Of a stretch of 64,000 nucleotides of DNA, positions 35,431 through 46,012 are shown piece after piece. The DNA is from Theobroma cacao. Taxonomy: Eukaryota > Streptophyta > Magnoliopsida > Malvales > Malvaceae. Location: the NCBI RefSeq assembly GCF_000208745.1, contig NC_030851.1, forward strand, positions 37,588,187 through 37,652,186, read 5' to 3'. How positions within the stretch are numbered: position 1 is the stretch's first letter; every line of letters starts with the position of its first letter. Both the position numbers and the translations under genes were made by a program. The notes beneath the pieces are model-generated. The model was given only the letters and a program-made list of their open reading frames with translations. It searched no databases and was not told where the DNA came from.

Positions 35431-35899
35431 AGTAATTAACATGTGGCCAATTTAAGCATAATTACAAATAATGAGTTAATGTAGGTAAAATGTCAATTAC
35501 GGAACAAATCCCTTCAATTTTTTTTTTTGTTTTTTACCTAACATCATTTGGAAATTTTTGAATAATTTGATATAATATAGAATCGAATAAAAAAAGAAGT
35601 ACAGAGTTGAGATAGGAGATTTACAGCAAAAGACTTATATTACGAAAAGAGATGAAGTTCTTTAAAAAACTATGAATGTTTGAAATCTTTTATACAAGAC
35701 AATTTACACGCTTAAAGCACTAAATTATGTTTAAGGTCAATTCAAATTTTGTGAATTACATAATTAGCATTTAACTTATTATAAATAAAAAAGGAAAACA
35801 AAAATGAAGGGTTGTTTTTTTTTTCAGTCTATTTATTGTGAATAACAAAAGAAGGCATTTGCACTAGAGTAGAAAAACAAATTGTTGTCTTTATTAATT

Positions 35900-36148
35900 T
35901 ATAAGTATAGTTAGATAATAAAGAGAATAACAGTAAATAGCCATAAAATTGTAGCGTTTAAGCAAATTGATGAGGGGATAATTTTGGGGGGAAAAGCAGA
36001 AAGCCCGCCCTGCTCCTTCCAAAACCCTTTAATTTCCTCCCCCCCCCCCCCCCAATCTCAATCCCATTTAGAACCCTAAAAAAACTCCTTCCTCTCTTTT
36101 TTTCTCTTCGCTTCCAAAAACCCTCCCTTCCCACTGTCTCTTTCAGCG
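35900..36148 (+). promoter_or_regulatory. Captured 5' flank and leader of the ATX-like fragment
   Basis: A C/T-rich leader with ctctttttttctcttcgctt precedes the ATG at 36149, including a run of about 15 C at 36038-36052. It looks like the 5' UTR of the source gene carried along with exon 1, so the fragment may still be transcribed. No clear TATA box was assigned. Confidence 0.45.
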
Positions 36149-38749
36149 ATGGCATTTCTCGAAAAAGGAGGCGGAGGAGATGAGGAGGATGCCGACACTC
36201 TGATTTGCTACGTTTTCTTAGACCGCATCTACTCTGCTGCTTCTCTTTGCGTCAGCGCTACTAACTCCTCTAACGTTATGTCCAAAAAGGTTAAAGCTCG
36301 TAAACTCATCATCGACAACTACCACCATCACCACCTTAATCCCCACAATCCCCTGTTCTTGCATGTCTACGCTCGCAATTATGGGTTGATTCGAGTGTTT
36401 TGAGTGAGTTGGATCTCCCGCGTTTGAGGGATTCTAAAAATAATAATAGTGTTAATAATATTTTCGTTAAGAAAAGGAGGCATAATTCTACTTCGAATTT
36501 GCAGTTGGGTTTCACTGGTTCTGCTACTGCTAAGAAATGGGTCAGGTCAGTTTTTCTTATTATTTACTAAAATTTGTTTCGTTTTCTTTCTTATGTTTCT
36601 GAGTAGTAATATGGGACTCTGCCTTATTTTAATTGTTGATTTATATATTTCGTTAAATTTGATATGGTTTTTACATTTGCTACTGAATTTTGTTTCCATA
36701 TGCAAAAGCAAAAAGTGCGTTTGGATACAATGCAAATATCTATTTGGATAAAAAAAAATGCATGATTTTATGTGAAACTATTGATCTAGAATGGCGTTGC
36801 CTTTATGTTGTTTTTGTTTATTTTTGATCGATCATAAATTTGCTTTCTGACTGTTTTTTTCTTGGAAGCAAAAAGTAAGTAGCTAAAGCAACAACCAAAA
36901 GGAGTCCTAGTTAATTGGGTTCAGATGGTTGCAATCTTGATGTAAAAGGCCTTTGTTCAGTTTTCTTTTCATTTATAATTTGTTAAATATATATTATATT
37001 TATTGATACTATGGTTATACTACTGGGTTAAATTTGTAACTTGAATAGGTTGAGTTTTGACGATGTTCATCCGAAAGCATTTGTTGGATTGCAATGCAAG
37101 GCAAGCATTTTGATGGCTCTTTGAAGTTTCAATTTATAAACATTGAATTTACATACTTCTTGACAACAATCTTGTTGAATACAGGTTTTATGGCCATTGG
37201 ATGCTGATTGCTATTCTGGCCGAGTTGTTGGATACAAATCGGAGACTAATAGACATCATGTCTGCCTCTCATATCTTTTCAGTTGTTTTTTTATCTGGTT
37301 ATACAAATTCTTTTAGCATTTAATCGTGTAAATGATACACTTCTTCATTGGGGATTTTCATTTACTTGACAAGTTGAAATGCAGGTTGAATATGAGGATG
37401 AAGATGAGGAAGATTTGATTCTTTCTAATGAGAAATTGAAATTTCATGTTTCTCATGATGAGATGGAGTGCCTGAATTAATTTTCTTCATGTAAATATCT
37501 TCATGTGGTTTAATGCTGAATTAATTTTCTTTTAGGTCAATTATGAATTTATCTATGTATTTCCTGCTTTTCTCCACCAGCTTATCTTTTGATCTTTGTA
37601 GTGCAGGTCATGCTATGTGGCCAGAAATCGTGGTAGATGAATCACTTGTTGGTGATCGTAAAGGTTTAAGCATTTATGGTGGAAGATCAGTTCCAGTGCA
37701 ATTTTTTGGCACCCATGATTTGCAAGGTTTCTATGTATTTTAAGTTTGCTTGACATGTAATGTTCTTGTTTTGCATTGATGCTATGCTTATATCTCTTGA
37801 GGATTGATATCATTGGCTTCTGTTATAATTTTCAGAATAAAAATTAAATAGGTAATCTCATTTCTCAAAAGACTTCTTTCTTCATTCCATCGGAAGTGCA
37901 AGAAACCTCGATTTACAAGGGGCTTGGAAGAAGCAAAATTGTAAGTTATTTTCTTTTTAGGTCTTTTTGCTAAAAGTTTGTTTAGTCCAAGTTACAAAAG
38001 AAATATGATAAAGAAAAACCTTTTTCTTTGAATTTATTTATTTATTCTAATTGTAATGAGATTAATATGCACATTTCAATTGTTTCTGCTTTGTGCTCAC
38101 ACATGGTCCATTTTTAAGCATAGCCGAGGCTAACATTGAGAATGATTTGAAATAGATGCTTTTCTAAGGTTATTGCATATGCCTCCTTATCATCCGTTCT
38201 CCCTATTTTTAGCTTTTATGCTTTTGCATATGGCCTGGGGACTATTATTGTATTTGTTATTCTTTGACTTATTTAATGTGATTGTCTTGTTAAATTTGAA
38301 TGATTAGGGCTGTTGGCATTTATGCTTACTTAGTTTGGTTTTCAGGAATCAATCTTTGAATTTTCCCACATGGTACCCTCCCCCCCCCCCCCCCCCCCCT
38401 TTTTTTAATTTGTTGTACATTATTCTTACAACATTAGTTTCAAAGAGTATGCCTTTGATGGTGACTATGATGGCCTCTTCTTTTTACTCATGCAATTGCA
38501 TGTAAGAGCTAATGTTGTCTATGTTTAATTCGGTTCAAAATAGGTATCTTAGTCAATAGAAGCTTCCAAGAAAAATGTTACATCTACAAAATGGAATTGA
38601 TGTGGATGATGGTGAATGTGCAAGTAGTGAGGATGAAGGTAGTATAGATTCAGTTGAAGATCACATAAAAGATCAGGGGATTCAAATAACTCCTGCTGGA
38701 CTTGGAGATTCTCCATATGTAATAGGAGATTTGCAAATAATTAGCCTCG
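36149..38749 (+). pseudogene. ATX1/ATX2: ATX1/ATX2-like histone H3K4 methyltransferase, 5' fragment within CACTA
   Basis: Inferred exons: 36149-36545 (MAFLEKGGGGDEEDADTLIC, SKKVKARKLIIDN, then after an internal deletion VLSELDLPRLRDS and TAKKWVR), 37048-37100 (LSFDDVHPKAFVGLQCK), 37185-37259 (WPLDAD, YSGRVVGYKSETNRHH), 37385-37480 (VEYEDEDEEDLILSNEKLKF), 37607-37725 (GHAMWPEIVVDES, SVPVQFFGTHD: PWWP domain), 37836-37940 (SSFHRKCKKPRFTRGLEEAK) and 38544-38749 (LQNGIDVDDGECASSEDEGS, SPYVIGDLQIISLG). Intact family members continue with FYRN, FYRC, PHD and SET domains; all are absent. Lesions: exon 1 deletion and frameshift, stop at 37851, an exon missing between 37480 and 37607, and a GC in place of GT at the 37101 donor. 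Introns show the copy was made from genomic DNA. Confidence 0.85.
38380..38399. repeat. Long poly-C tract in an intron of the ATX-like fragment
   Basis: Twenty consecutive C followed by a T run (tttttttaatt). A second C run of about 15 lies at 36038-36052. Such long C homopolymers are rare in plant DNA and their exact length is prone to sequencing error. Confidence 0.8.
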
Positions 38750-39344
38750 GTAATTTCTAGTGGCTTAGAATTGCTTTGTATTTCTATAAATTGAGACATT
38801 ATACAATTTTGAATTTGGCTGTCACGTTGATTAGGCTTCTTTGGCTATTCACAATTTTTCATTCTTCTTTTTGCTTTTTGGACTTTGATTTTTTGGCAAA
38901 TTGTTAAGTACTGCTAAAATAGATGTGTGGGTCAAATAGAACATGTCGACATTTTAATTGATAATTTTCGTTGGAAAGGCATTATCAACATAACATGTCA
39001 AAAATTAATAAAAGAATAAAAGAATTTTTGTCGGAAATACATCACCAACGAAAAACTTCATTAGAAATTTTCAATGAAATTTTCAGTGAAAAATACTTTT
39101 TTAACGAAAATTTCATTGAAAATTTCTAACGGAATTGTTATGGTACAGTTGATGAATTATGTATTTTTTTCAACGAAATTTTTTGTTGAAAATTTTTAAT
39201 AGATTTTCAACAAAAAATATTTTCGACGAGGTTTTTATCGATAAAATTTGTAATGGATTTTTTCTTTAAAAATATGTCAAAAAAATGTATTTTCAACAGA
39301 ATTTTAATATTTTTTTTAAAAAAGCTTGTTTTTTGGTAATGTTA

Positions 39345-39828
39345 GAATCATTTGAGTTATATTGATAAATAAAAGGTCAGTGCCACTTTTGAGGTCAGGA
39401 GGGTCGTGTTTGGCCAGTGTATACCTTTTATCATAAATAATTCATTTGTCTTTATACCATTTTAATCACAGTTCGACTAGTCTATCGGTTATGGCTACAC
39501 ATGTAAATCCACCCGCCTTTCGTCTCGTCCCCCTTCCCTCAATTCCAATTCCCTCCATAGCAATAAAATTAAAGAAAAAGAGTAAGCTATTCAAAACGTC
39601 GAGGGGAAGGGTTCCAAATAGACGATTGAGCCAATCAATCACCCAAGCTGAAGTCATCAATCGGAGCCAATTAACTAAATCCAAAAACTGTCGAAACGGT
39701 CGATTAAGCAGTTTTAATCGACCAATTGCTTTGCCCTAATTTTAGAAACTTACCCACTATTTCTAAACTTTTCTTCAACACCTCCTCTTTCCACGTATCC
39801 TCATCATCTTTCCCATGTATTGTATTTT
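39345..39828. other. Flank between CACTA element and IPT pseudogene
   Basis: About 480 bp. A 97-codon plus-strand frame at 39446-39739 (including MATHVNPPAFRLVPLPSIPI) has no recognised domain and lies antisense in orientation to the adjacent IPT pseudogene; coding status is unknown. Nothing else was recognised. Confidence 0.4.
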
Positions 39829-40026
39829 TCATTCAAGCTCGACTCTAAGCCGTTGAATCTTTTGCTGTTGAGAGTCTACCAACTTCTCGAGTGTTGGTTT
39901 GGATCTCTTCAAAAGCAGTTTCGAGAATCTCGTTTTCGTAGCCTCATCAACATTCAAATTTTTCTTGACTAAAAAATAGTTCATCTCTAGAGCCCCAATA
40001 GCCTATTTGATTCCCCGAGAATAACC
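39829..40026 (-). pseudogene. IPT: Adenylate isopentenyltransferase pseudogene, 3' part
   Basis: Continues the minus-strand IPT reading past the copia insertion: YSRGIK, stop, AIGALEMNYF, then LVDSQQQKIQRLRVELE and a stop at 39829-39831. IPT proteins have a G-I-R-x-A-I-G-V-P-E motif and a Q-x-x-K-I-x-R-L segment at these places. The two parts are joined by the shared taacc (40022-40026 and 45534-45538), the copia target duplication. Confidence 0.8.
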
Positions 40027-40408
40027 TATTGAACTTACACTTGAAGATTGAAAGGCTGAATAAGTGACTGACCTGAGCAGAGGAGATCGGGTTGAAAGGA
40101 AGACAATCACAAGAAGAAGACCCCAACGCACCATTTCAATAAAATGGGATAGAAAGGAAGGAGAGAAGACCAATACACAACGTTTCAATAAAAGGAAAAG
40201 AAGTCAAAGCTGCACCGTTTTATATACAGATTTATTTCAAAAATTAGTTAATGTAATGATTAGGTAGTTATGCCTTAATGGCTTGTTTTTCCTTTTAGCT
40301 TTGTACAGAATCTCTGTATATAAACCTTGTACAGACTTTTCCCTATTTTTGAGATATGTGAATATCCCTATTCTTTCATTCTGCGTCGCTTTCCTACTCT
40401 TTCTAACG
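40027..40408 (+). repeat. Copia 5' LTR
   Basis: Begins tattgaacttacac after taacc and ends ctaacg before the primer site. It contains the promoter-like gtatataaacc at about 40316-40326. Confidence 0.95.
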
Positions 40409-40420
40409 TGGTATCAGAGC
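40409..40420 (+). promoter_or_regulatory. Primer binding site of the copia element
   Basis: tggtatcagagc is an exact match to the usual initiator-tRNA-Met primer site, directly after the 5' LTR. Confidence 0.95.
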
Positions 40421-40577
40421 AAGCAACAAGGCTCTTGTAAATGGGACCCTGCAGTCAATGATAGGAAGAAGCTTGCAATCGGATTTTCTCGTCATCTTCT
40501 TACCAACATTTCGGTAAGTATTCTCATAATAGTATTCTTACTCAAAAATCCCATTTCCTCTCGGTAAGCTTTTCAAT

Positions 40578-41440
40578 ATGTTTGAGTTTGGATCAAATGA
40601 GTCAAGGTCCCAAACCATAGCTAAAACACAAACACAGCCTTCACAGATCTCACCAACAGTGGACCCTCAGTCACCCTATTTTCTTCACCACACTAATAAT
40701 CCAGGTTCAGTGGTGGTTAACCCCAAATTGACCACTAACAATTATGTGGCATGGAGCAGATCATTCCTGCTAGACCTTTCCATTAGAAACAAAGTAGGTT
40801 TCATTAATGGGACCATAGCCAAACCAGATATGTCAGATCCTTTATTCTTTACTTGGACTCGTTGCAATAACTTGATAATTGCTTGGCTGCTGGATTCAAT
40901 CTCACCACCTATAGCCTCAACTATTTTCTATATGAACACTGCATCAGAAATCTAGGCCACATTGAAACAAAACTTTGCACAGCCAGATGATACTAGGATA
41001 TGCAACCTGTAGTACACTCTTGGAAGCATAACACAAGGTACTCGATCTGTTGACACATATTTTATTGAGTTGAAGGGAATTTGGGAAGAATTGAGAAACT
41101 ACAGACCTTTGCCACATTGTGAGTGTGGGAGCTGTAATTCGAACTGTTTCAAAAAATACTCTGAGCAACATCAAAAGGATATGGTTTTCAAATTTTTGAA
41201 TGGCCTAAATGAGTCATTTTCTGCTGTAAGATCCCAGATAATCCTTATGGATCCTATCCCAACCCTTGATAAAGTGTATAGCTTAGTCTTGAGGGAAGAA
41301 ACACAAAGAAGTATGCCCTTTCAAACACAACAAACACTTGAGACAGCTGCAATGTTTTCTAAGCAGAAGGAAAGAAAAAAGCTAAGAAAGACATAGTCTG
41401 CAATCACTGTGGAAAGAAGGGGCATGTGAAAGAAAAGTGT
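40578..41440 (+). pseudogene. gag: Copia gag
   Basis: ATG at 40578. The copia-type gag N-terminus reads NPGSVVVNPKLTTNNYVAWS then LLDLSIRNKVGFINGTIAKP; the gag core includes CECGSCNSNCFKKYSEQHQK and VFKFLNGLNESFSAVRSQI. The zinc knuckle CNHCGKKGHVKEKC lies at 41399-41440 in the following frame. Lesions: stops at 40953 and about 41009, frame change at about 41394. It would form the particle and bind element RNA. Confidence 0.9.
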
Positions 41441-42122
41441 TATAGGCTAATTGGATTCCCAGAGGATTTCAAATTTACTAAAGGGAAAAATAGCTTCAGG
41501 AAAGGGAAAGCAGCTGTGAACAATGTATCTGCAATGGTTGACACATTAATTGGAGAAAATCAGCTTGACAATGAAGAGGAATCTGGAAGGAATGCATCTG
41601 TGTCTCAATTGTCCATCATTAAGCAGCAAGTCGGTAGACTAATGGAGCTCTTAAGTGAGAATGGTTTAGCAAACTCTGAAGGTAAAAACAATTCATCAAA
41701 CACCTCGCAGACAAACCCTTCACTGATCAATTCAGCCTTTGCAGGTATAATTTCAGGCTATTCATGCTTCAATACTGTCAATGCCATGCCTCCCAACTTA
41801 AAAAATGTTAATGCTTACATGATAAAATCAAATTTCTAGATTATGGACTCAAAAGCATCAGATCATATTACTTATTCCCTAGATAATTTCATTTCAGCTA
41901 GGCTTGTCAGTGATAGTTTTGTTCTACTGCCTAATAACAAAATAGCCATTATCACACATATAGGAGTTGTCAAATTGACATCACTATTAACACTGCATAA
42001 TGTTCTTTGTGTTCCAAGTTTTAGATTTAATTTGATCTCAATAGGACAGCTTACCAAAATGGAAAATACATGTGTTTTCTTTACTAACAAATACTGTGTT
42101 GTTCAGGACACCCCTTCATAGA
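41441..42122 (+). pseudogene. pol: Copia linker and aspartic protease
   Basis: After the zinc knuckle a Ser/Asn-rich linker runs to 41836. The protease starts around a TAG at 41837 (where Trp is usual) with IMDSKASDHIT: the catalytic Asp-Ser is kept but Gly is replaced by Lys (AAA). The domain ends LCVPSFRFNLISIGQL and VVQDTPS before a TAG at 42119. Confidence 0.9.
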
Positions 42123-42124
42123 CA

Positions 42125-43232
42125 GTGATTGGTGTAGCTAGGGCCTCTTCAGGGTTATATATCATGGAACCTAAGAAAGATGAACAAGAATTGTCAGAAT
42201 TTTGCTTTGATAAACTTGTCAAGTTACCTTTCACTTTGTCAGTTAATGCCTATAATACAGGACATAAAGTTTTTGATTTATGGCACTTCAGACTTGGTCA
42301 TGCTCCTTTTGAAAGAATAAATGTAATTCACCAACATTGTGCAGATGTCAAATGTTCTAAGGAATTGCTTTGTGAAATCTGTCCTTTGGCTAAGCAGAGA
42401 AAATTGCCTTTCCCAGTACATGTTCAAAATACAAAAATTCCATTTGAATTGATGCATGTTGACATTGGGGGGCCTTATGAGAATCCAACCTTGTCTGCTC
42501 AACGATATTTTCTAACTATTATTGAAGATTTTACAAGATTTACATGGGTTTTCTTAATGAAAACTAAGTCTGAAACCTCTACAGCCATTCCTGCTTTCAA
42601 TACCTTTGTTCAAAAACAGTTTAATCCTGCAATTAAATGTTTGAGGACAGATAATGCCAAAGAATTAGGTTTATTGAATTTCTTTGCAAATAATGGCATA
42701 ATTCATCAATTGTCATGTGTTGAAGCTCATCAACAAAATGGAATTGTTGAGAGAAAACATCAACACATTTTGGTAGTTGCAAGAGGCCTGATGCATCAGT
42801 CAAACATACCTATGCATTTTTGGGGAGATGCTGTCCTAATAGCAGTACATATTATTAATAGAGTACCAAGTAGAATTCTTCACAATAAGTCACCATATGA
42901 ACTTTTGCATCATAAACAGCCTTCATATGATCATTTAAAGATATTCGAGTGTTTGTGTTTTGTGTCCACATTAACACGAAATAAAAGAAAACTAGACAAA
43001 AGGGCAGCTAAATGCATTTTTCTAGGTTATCCAAGTAATATGAAGGGTTATAAAGTTTATGATATTGATGCTAACAAAGTCCTGACATCAAGAAATGTGA
43101 TTTTTCATGAGCAAGCATTTCCATTTCACATTAAACAGTATGATCAGCAATCACCAGCATTTCATCAAACACCTACTATGCATGACTTATATTTTCATAA
43201 TTCCAATTATAACCTTACTGTTGATCAACCTT
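42125..43232 (+). pseudogene. pol: Copia integrase
   Basis: A 369-codon open stretch. The zinc-binding region reads WHFRLGHAPFERINVIHQHC then CEICPLAKQRKLPF; the DDE core reads LMHVDIGGPY, CLRTDNAKELG and SCVEAHQQNGIVERKHQHIL; the C-terminal domain reads CIFLGYPSNMKGYKVYD. The catalytic residues (D of HVDIG, D of RTDNA, E of GIVERKH) are present. This is the best-preserved domain of the element; it stops at 43232. Confidence 0.9.
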
Positions 43233-43234
43233 AA

Positions 43235-44497
43235 AACCATGATCAAGTTGAGTTAGAGCAACCTGAACCTGTTTCATCATAATTAAATCATACCAATTCA
43301 AATGTCAATGATTTCTCACCTAATTCATCACCAGCCAGCAATCTGCCTACTGCAGATAACACCAGCCAGCCTGAAAACATATCTGAGCCAGTCAACAATG
43401 AAAATGTCTCTATACCTGTAAGAAAAAGCTCAAGAATCAGACATCAACCAAAGTACTTAGAAGCCTACTATACATATTTACCATCCTCAAGCAACAATGT
43501 CACTTCACATCTAATTGCTAAATACCTGTCAGCTCAAAGACTTTCTCCTTCACATAAATCATTTACTACTTCACTGTCACATATACAAGAACCTGTTTCT
43601 TATCATCAAGCTGTGAATCATTCTCACTGGAGAGAAGCCATGGCTTTTGAATTGCAAGCTTTGGAGGATAATGGTACATGGATTGTTGTACCTCTACCTT
43701 CAAATTGTCATATAGTTGGTTGCAGGTGGGTGTACAGGATCAAACTAAATGCAAACGGTGATGTAGAAAGATTCAAAGCATGCCTAGTTGCCAAAGGATA
43801 TAATCAGGTAGCAAGGTTTGATTATCAAGAAACGTTCAGTCCTGTAGCAAATCAATCGACAGTGAGAATATTTTTTGCACTTGAAGCAGCATATGATTGG
43901 CATTTGTCTCAATTAGATATAAATAATGCTTTTCTAAATGGCAACCTAGAGGAAGAAGTATACATGGATTTACCTGAAGGGTATTCTGTTAAAGGGGAGT
44001 ATGCAGGAAATGGTAGACTAGTCTGTAAGCTGCACAAGTCTTTATATGGTTTAAAGAAGGCATCTAGGCAATGGAATGCAAAATTCTCTGAAGCCATTCT
44101 AAAGTATGGTTTTCAACAGTCAGGTTCAGATCATTGATTGTTCACTAAGAAGACAAATGATGAAAATTTCATAGCATTGCTTGTTTATGTAGATGACATT
44201 TTACTTGGAAGTACATCCATTCAGGAGTCAAACGAAGTCAAGGAATTTCTTGACTCTCTTTTCAAACTCAAGGATTTGGGGACAATTAAATATTTCTTGG
44301 GATTGGAAATTGCTAAATCTCCTGAAAGTATATCCATATGTCAAAGGAAATACACTCTCGATCTTTTAGAGGAAAATGGACTTCTTGGAGCTAAACCAGT
44401 GAGTACACCAATCGACTATAGTCACAGACTCTCCAGAATTGAAAATGAAGATATGTTGTCAGATCCCACAAATTATAGGAGACTGATTGAAAGCTGA
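43235..44497 (+). pseudogene. pol: Copia reverse transcriptase
   Basis: A Ser/Asn/Pro-rich linker with a stop at about 43280 is followed by SHWREAMAFELQALEDNGTW, VGCRWVYRIKLNANGDVERF, SQLDINNAFLNGNLEEEVYM, then after a TGA at about 44135 the polymerase motif LLVYVDDILLG and a thumb ending DPTNYRRLIES. Frame is constant until about 44495. Confidence 0.9.
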
Positions 44498-45144
44498 TAT
44501 ATTTGACTTTTAGCAGACCAGATATTTGTTATGTTGTGCAGGTCCTATCTCAATTCATGGATAAACCAGGAAAAGAACATTTAACTGCAGCTCACAGGGT
44601 ATTGAAATATTTAAAAGGATCATCAGGGCAAGGAACATTGATGAAGTCAAAATCTACTCTGAAGATATCAGGATATGCTGATAGTGATTGGGCAGGGTGT
44701 CCCGACACTAGAAAGTCAGTTAGTGGGTTCTGTATCTTCATTGGAGACTCACTGGTGAGTTGGAAATCGAAAAAACAATCAGTAGTTGCAAGAAGTTCAG
44801 CTGAGGCAGAGTATAGATCAATGGCTTCAGTATGTTGTGAAATGATTTGGATCAAGAGTTTACTAAAAGATTTTGGAGTCAAACATTGTGAAGCAATGAA
44901 TCTTTATTCAGATAGTCAATCAGCTATACACATTAGCAAGAATCCAGTATTTCACGAGATGACTAAACATATAGAAGTGGACTGCCATTTCATCAGGGAA
45001 AAGATCCTCACAGGTTTGATAAAACGAAGGCATACTTCAACCAATTTACAGATTGCAGACATTCTCACAAAGGCCTTACAGCCAAATCAGTTTTACAGGC
45101 TCCTGAGCAAGATGAACATTCACAATGTTCACCGTTCCTCTTGA
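44498..45144 (+). pseudogene. pol: Copia RNase H
   Basis: In the +1-shifted frame: TFSRPDICYVVQVLSQFM, GYADSDWAGCPDTRKSVSG (first catalytic Asp), ARSSAEAEYRSMA (Glu), NLYSDSQSAIHI (Asp), HIEVDCHFIREKI and LQIADILTKAL, ending at the stop at 45142-45144 just before the polypurine tract ttgagggggag. All catalytic positions are retained; only the frameshift at about 44495 separates it from RT. Confidence 0.92.
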
Positions 45145-45151
45145 GGGGGAG

Positions 45152-45533
45152 TATTGAACTTACACTTGAAGATTGAAAAGCTGAATAAGTGACTAACCTG
45201 AGCAGAGGAGATCGGGTTGAAAGGAAAACAGTCACAAGAAGAAGACCCCAACGCACCGTTTCAATAAAATGGGATAAAAAGGAAGAAGAGAAGACCAATA
45301 CGCAACATTTCAATAAAAGGAAAAGAAGTCAAAGCAGCACCGTTTTATATACAGATTTATTTCAAAAATTAGTTAATGTAATGATTAGATAGTTATGCCT
45401 TAATGGCTTGTTTTTCCTTTTAGATATGTACAGAATCTTTGTATATAAACCTTGTACAGACCTTTCCCTATTTTTGAGATATGTGAATATCCCTATTCTC
45501 TCATTCTGCGTTGTTTTCCTACTCTTTCTGACA
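45152..45533 (+). repeat. Copia 3' LTR
   Basis: Same length as the 5' LTR with about 20 substitutions and no gaps; ends ctgaca before the second taacc. Confidence 0.95.
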
Positions 45534-46012
45534 TAACCTGCTCCAGGAACAAACTTGCGTGAACTTCCGCCACAAGACCGGTCGTTACCATCTGATCAAT
45601 CATTTTCCTACGTGTTCGAGGCATCCATCCAATTAAAACAAGTCATGATTTTCTCAAAACTTAAAATTTTGATCCTGCACAAGCTTCTCCAAATAAGAAT
45701 TCAACTTGCCAGCAATGATTGGGATGTGGTCATTCTTCATAATAGTATCAATGGCTTTCAATGCATGACGAAAAAAGTCATCCATGGTAGAATCTTTTTC
45801 AGGATCCGTAATCCCTAACAAGTGTTGTGGCACCCCACAAGAGTCTCCCATCGTCACTTAATTTGTTTGTAATTTTGTCAAGCCTTGTCAAAACATGGAT
45901 CTTATTCGAATTGATGATTTCCCCAAGAAAATGAGTTGCAAGGTCAACGGAAAGTTTAGATTTTCCTCTTCCTGTTGCACCCATCACGAAGATAACCTTA
46001 TTTTGTGCTTGT
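45534..46012 (-). pseudogene. IPT: Adenylate isopentenyltransferase pseudogene, 5' part
   Basis: On the minus strand, NKVIFVMGATGRGKSKLSVD (P-loop GATGxGKSKLS; 46005-45940), LATHFLGEIINSNKIHV, then after a frameshift near 45850 GVPQHLLGITDPEKDSTMDD, HALKAIDTIMKNDHIPII and AGKLNSYLEKLV. Downstream, degraded sequence ends KMIDQMVTTGLVAEVH near 45590-45550 before the copia insertion. In working enzymes this domain transfers an isopentenyl group to ATP/ADP or AMP, the first step of cytokinin synthesis. The P-loop keeps Gly-Lys-Ser, but frameshifts and the insertion kill the gene. Single-exon structure fits the family. Confidence 0.85.

Larger units (their letters stand above)
34440..39341. mobile_element. 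Non-autonomous CACTA (En/Spm-type) element carrying a host-gene fragment
   Basis: The left end is CACTACAAAAAAAC (34440) and the right end, read inward on the minus strand, is CATTACCAAAAAAC (39341). Both ends are flanked by tta (34437-34439 and 39342-39344), the 3-bp target duplication expected of CACTA elements. Subterminal regions (34455-34815 and about 38950-39300) are full of short diverged motifs like ttccgacagaaatt in both orientations, the usual transposase-binding pattern. No transposase coding sequence is seen. Between the ends lies an AT-rich segment, a second CACTA-like end at 35273, and a 5' fragment of an ATX1/ATX2-type gene with introns. Mobilisation would need a transposase from elsewhere. 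Confidence 0.85.
40027..45533 (+). mobile_element. Ty1/copia retrotransposon, full length but inactivated
   Basis: Two 382-bp LTRs (40027-40408, 45152-45533), an exact 5-bp target duplication taacc on both sides, tRNA-Met primer site (40409), polypurine tract (45141-45151) and gag-protease-integrase-RT-RNase H in copia order. From 41399 to 44494 pol stays in one frame with about five in-frame stops; one base is missing near 44495. It sits inside the IPT pseudogene on the opposite strand. A hand comparison of the LTRs gives about 20 differences in 382 (about 5%), mostly transitions, implying insertion a few million years ago under usual plant rates. Both LTRs begin TATTGAAC rather than TG. Confidence 0.95.

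Noticed and set aside
39446..39739. 97-codon basic protein frame near the IPT pseudogene
   Set aside because: No family recognised; kept only as a note in the flank entry because coding status cannot be shown by eye.
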